A stretch of 64,000 nucleotides of DNA, taken from contig JAKPDO010000031.1 in assembly GCA_029552545.1 (NCBI GenBank), positions 47,741 to 111,740 on the forward strand, written 5' to 3'. This document shows, in pieces, positions 61,663 through 64,000 of this stretch (positions are counted from its first letter, which is position 1; each line of letters opens with the position of its first letter). The translations under genes and the position numbers were made by a program. Under the pieces are notes generated by a model. That model searched no databases and was not told where the DNA came from. It was given only the letters and a program-made list of their open reading frames with translations. This DNA is from Planctomycetota bacterium. GTDB lineage: Bacteria; Planctomycetota; Phycisphaerae; Sedimentisphaerales; Anaerohalosphaeraceae.

Positions 61663-62605
61663 CTAACTTGGCAAACTCTTTGCGCAACTGTCTAGAACGG
61701 TACCCTGGTCCATATACATATATCTCATTCAGCCCCATCCGCAAAAGATAGCCCCTCCGATAGATTCCATCCAGAAAGATTATTTGGTATTCTTCTTTTT
61801 CTGACGGCGAATTTTGTATGCGTTCGGCTTGGCGAAATGCCCCAAACACCGTAATCAATGGGCCCGGGTGGCCAATAACCTTGTCAACTTGAAGAGGGCG
61901 TCCGACAATCCAGCGGGCGTCTGCCAGGTCTCCAAGAAGCACATCTGCATGGTTCGGATCGGCCTCATCAATGTGTCGGAAGAGAATGCCTCGACAATTC
62001 AAGGACAATTTTGAAAAATCTTCCAGCGTCGTTTCTATCAGCTCGAATGGACGGGCCTCTATTTCTTTGCGTTTTTGTTCCTCGATGTTCTGCATCTGTT
62101 GTTCCACAGTTTCATTTTTAATCTTAATCGGGCCCATATAACCATAGCACTCTTCTAAGCCCGATTCTTCTTTGCCCTTTAACATCTTCCCTAATGCCGG
62201 ACTTTTCCCTCGAGGGCCGATGAAAACATCGTTTTCATCTAAGTCGAAATTGCAGACAACAATACGGGAAGCATATTCACTATGTTTGTAACAAAATAAA
62301 CACAAAGAATTCTGGACTCTCGACTCTGTAATTTGCTTGAGCGATTTAAGCATCGGCTCAGGATTTTCCGGAGTCAGCAGGTACTCCAGAACTTTCTGAA
62401 TTTCTTCCGCCCGGCAAAATCCCTTATAGGGAATGTCGCCGTTTACTCCTGTAAACCACACAATGCTGACCGGCGGTCTATACGAACTTATCTGGAAATT
62501 TTCTCCGTCCCACACGTCAACGCCCATAGGAACTCTTCGGCACTCGCAGGAAGAAAAGCTCAGCAGAAAGGTTCCCAGTAGTGTACAAAGAAGTTTCTTT
62601 TCCAT
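61637..62605 (-). CDS. Hypothetical lipoprotein next to a possible caspase-like protein
   Basis: A 322-residue protein with a signal ending in L-S-F-S-S-C, a plausible lipobox (cysteine near residue 20). The mature part contains several cysteines (C-L-F-C near 116) and a charged helical segment around 185. No family is recognised. It follows the right-edge gene by 14 bp on the same strand, so the two are probably co-expressed. Confidence 0.7.
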   Translation of the reverse strand: MEKKLLCTLLGTFLLSFSSCECRRVPMGVDVWDGENFQISSYRPPVSIVWFTGVNGDIPYKGFCRAEEIQKVLEYLLTPENPEPMLKSLKQITESRVQNSLCLFCYKHSEYASRIVVCNFDLDENDVFIGPRGKSPALGKMLKGKEESGLEECYGYMGPIKIKNETVEQQMQNIEEQKRKEIEARPFELIETTLEDFSKLSLNCRGILFRHIDEADPNHADVLLGDLADARWIVGRPLQVDKVIGHPGPLITVFGAFRQAERIQNSPSEKEEYQIIFLDGIYRRGYLLRMGLNEIYVYGPGYRSRQLRKEFAKLGLFKQKQP

Positions 62606-62619
62606 ATTTTTTGCCTCAT

Positions 62620-64000
62620 TTAGTTACTATTGCCCAGTACATTGTTCACTCCATCCCCCCAAACTTGGAGTGTATCACATCTATAATCATCATCCTCAGA
62701 AACAAATAAATCCATCTTCAAGTTAAAGCCCCATATAGCGAGGGCTCTCTCTCCTCCCGACACGTCTTCGTATTCTGTGGTTGCCTGCAAAGCATTGAAT
62801 ATGGTGCAGCCCTCTCCCATTTTTTCCCAGAAAAGTGTGATGCCGGGATTAATTTTGGCAGCATATTTTATATGATTTCGCGGAGAGAGAACTTCACGGG
62901 AACCACTTAGGGTTGATGCAATTTTTGCCCGCCACCCGATATAAACCTGATTTTTGTTTCCGCTTTCTCCGATACCAAAAGAGCGAGCCATATCCGGTAC
63001 ACCATCTACTTCAGATACTGCCGAGCGGCAACAGTCAATAAACACAATCCACTTGCTCACAGTGTTATGCATGCCGATAGTCCAGAGATCGAAACCCCGT
63101 TCATCCCAGCTGTCGGGAAGAACTTCACAGTTGGAAGAGGTTTGTCGAGTCCAAGAAAATGCTCGGCTGGATTCCCAGGTATCCGGCAGCCAGGTTCTTT
63201 CTATCCGCTTCCAGCAGGACAGATTTGTCCGGGCCGTGCCGCCGATATCTTTCTCATCCTGTTCCGGGGTTCGCCCTATATGGCTGTTGCCGTCTCCGCA
63301 CCAGTAGACATACCGAACCGTTGGACGCCGCAGCAGATAGGTCAGGTTTTCCGGTGTCACGTCTGTATGATACAGTGCCACCCAGTTCACATTTCGCCTG
63401 CTGCATGCCTGCGCACAGGCCAAAATGGAGGACCGGCGATAACGAAAAACCGACTTGTCCGGCGTAATAATCACCATCTGAACAGTTTTGCCTTCATACT
63501 CTTCCCTGCGAAAGGCCCGGACCAGGTCTTTTTCGGACACAGGCCTTCCGCCGTCGGTCGGCTGGGCGGAGAAAGCACCTATTGCGCAAGACTGCAAAGC
63601 CGAAGGGGGAATTTGGACATCGGCCGGGCCGGGAAGGATATTCACATCATACAGAATCTGCTCGGAAAGGGCATCTTTCAGCCGAAGATTCAGTTCATTT
63701 TCACCTAAGGAAAATCCTCGTACTCGATAGGGTTCATTGGGCTCAAATGTCTCCGGAATGTCGGCGTAATACAGCCCCATCGTGCCGGCTCCTTCGATTA
63801 CGAGTTCGGTAATCTCCAGTCCCCAATTGATATTTCGCACCACCCGGAGCCGGTGACTGCCGGGACCCAACCGCGTCAAATCCGCCTCAAAGACCGGCAC
63901 CCCCAACATCCCGGTCTGCCAGCTCCCAAGGTGTTCCCCATCCAGAAAGGCGGAAATCCGCCAGGCCGGCTGGGGCTGACCGATTCCAATCCACACCCGG
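62620..64000 (-). CDS. C-terminal part of a large protein, possibly caspase-like; 5' end beyond window
   Basis: At least 459 residues are visible; the reading frame is open to the window edge. The first 140 residues look like beta-sandwich (G-P-G-S-H-R-L-R-V-V). Further on, R-Y-V-Y-W-C-G-D-G-N-S-H-I-G (near 230), K-W-I-V-F-I-D-C-C-R-S-A (near 315) and a following D-M-A-R-S-F-G-I segment with Q-V-Y-I-G-W-R-A resemble the histidine and cysteine blocks of caspase-like clan CD peptidases, but the expected G-H-G is altered. Identification as a peptidase is tentative. The ORF precedes the lipoprotein gene. Confidence 0.6.
   Translation of the reverse strand, partial: RVWIGIGQPQPAWRISAFLDGEHLGSWQTGMLGVPVFEADLTRLGPGSHRLRVVRNINWGLEITELVIEGAGTMGLYYADIPETFEPNEPYRVRGFSLGENELNLRLKDALSEQILYDVNILPGPADVQIPPSALQSCAIGAFSAQPTDGGRPVSEKDLVRAFRREEYEGKTVQMVIITPDKSVFRYRRSSILACAQACSRRNVNWVALYHTDVTPENLTYLLRRPTVRYVYWCGDGNSHIGRTPEQDEKDIGGTARTNLSCWKRIERTWLPDTWESSRAFSWTRQTSSNCEVLPDSWDERGFDLWTIGMHNTVSKWIVFIDCCRSAVSEVDGVPDMARSFGIGESGNKNQVYIGWRAKIASTLSGSREVLSPRNHIKYAAKINPGITLFWEKMGEGCTIFNALQATTEYEDVSGGERALAIWGFNLKMDLFVSEDDDYRCDTLQVWGDGVNNVLGNSN

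Noticed and set aside
1..64000. CRISPR arrays, tRNA or rRNA genes, insertion sequences, prophage
   Set aside because: No regularly spaced repeats, no tRNA-like cloverleaf with TTCRA loop, no transposase or phage structural gene was seen on either strand. A tRNAscan or Infernal run would be decisive.

Overview
The window looks like chromosomal DNA of an anaerobic planctomycete, probably class Phycisphaerae (Sedimentisphaerales-like). The taxon is inferred from gene content. The clues are secreted multidomain proteins ending in dockerin-like EF-hand repeats (42.4-45.8 kb, 56.1-58.9 kb), a prepilin-type protein with the H-X9-DG C-terminal signature (60.3-61.2 kb), a GT-C/TPR membrane protein, an S55-peptidase/beta-propeller pair, and degenerate 'TCGAAA' intergenic repeats. 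Codon use is fairly GC-rich and even. I recognised no rRNA, tRNA, riboswitch, CRISPR array, insertion sequence or prophage.

Left part (1-20.6 kb): the 5' end of dnaN lies beside a 396-bp AT-rich gap carrying a perfect DnaA box, a candidate replication origin. An ABC-F ATPase follows. Next are a c-di-AMP module (small lipoprotein, CdaA cyclase, YbbR/CdaR protein), cstA, a GT-C/TPR protein and der. A leftward translation operon, ffh-(103 aa unknown)-rpsP-trmD-rplS-yraN, has its own strong promoter and no rimM. Beyond it are an iron alcohol dehydrogenase, an SGNH hydrolase lipoprotein, nth and an asparagine-synthase-like protein.

Middle (20.6-42.3 kb): a DsbD-like protein, then a leftward housekeeping run pheA-tpiA-secG-yicC-gmk-rpoZ-coaC, interrupted before coaC by a REP-like repeat cluster. 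After ogt comes a divergent protein that I align to the ThyX fold. A sulfur-assimilation block (cysteine-free Rrf2 regulator, DUF2061 protein, APS/PAPS reductase, sulfite reductase) has a 20-bp palindrome between regulator and targets. Then come MgtC, a DRTGG-domain P-loop protein, the operon S55 peptidase / beta-propeller / fumarase alpha, a YfgM-like TPR protein with RluD, and a promoter-driven MNT/HEPN toxin-antitoxin pair.

Right part (42.3-64 kb): a cell-envelope region. It holds a 1158-aa dockerin-type secreted protein, an MsbA-like exporter, a TonB-dependent receptor, a Cof-type phosphatase, a TrkA/TrkH (KtrAB-type) potassium system, recG, a secreted SdrD-B/GLUG/dockerin protein, pcm, two lipoproteins and a pseudopilin. 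The 426-bp gap at 61.2-61.6 kb holds a decayed dockerin and planctomycete-style intergenic repeats. The right edge cuts a protein that may have a caspase-like fold.

The strongest leads for something undescribed are the ThyX-like protein without the ThyX signature, the CdaA with D-M-A instead of D-G-A, the S55 peptidase/propeller/fumarase operon, and the possible caspase-like protein at the right edge. None is proven by sequence reading alone.
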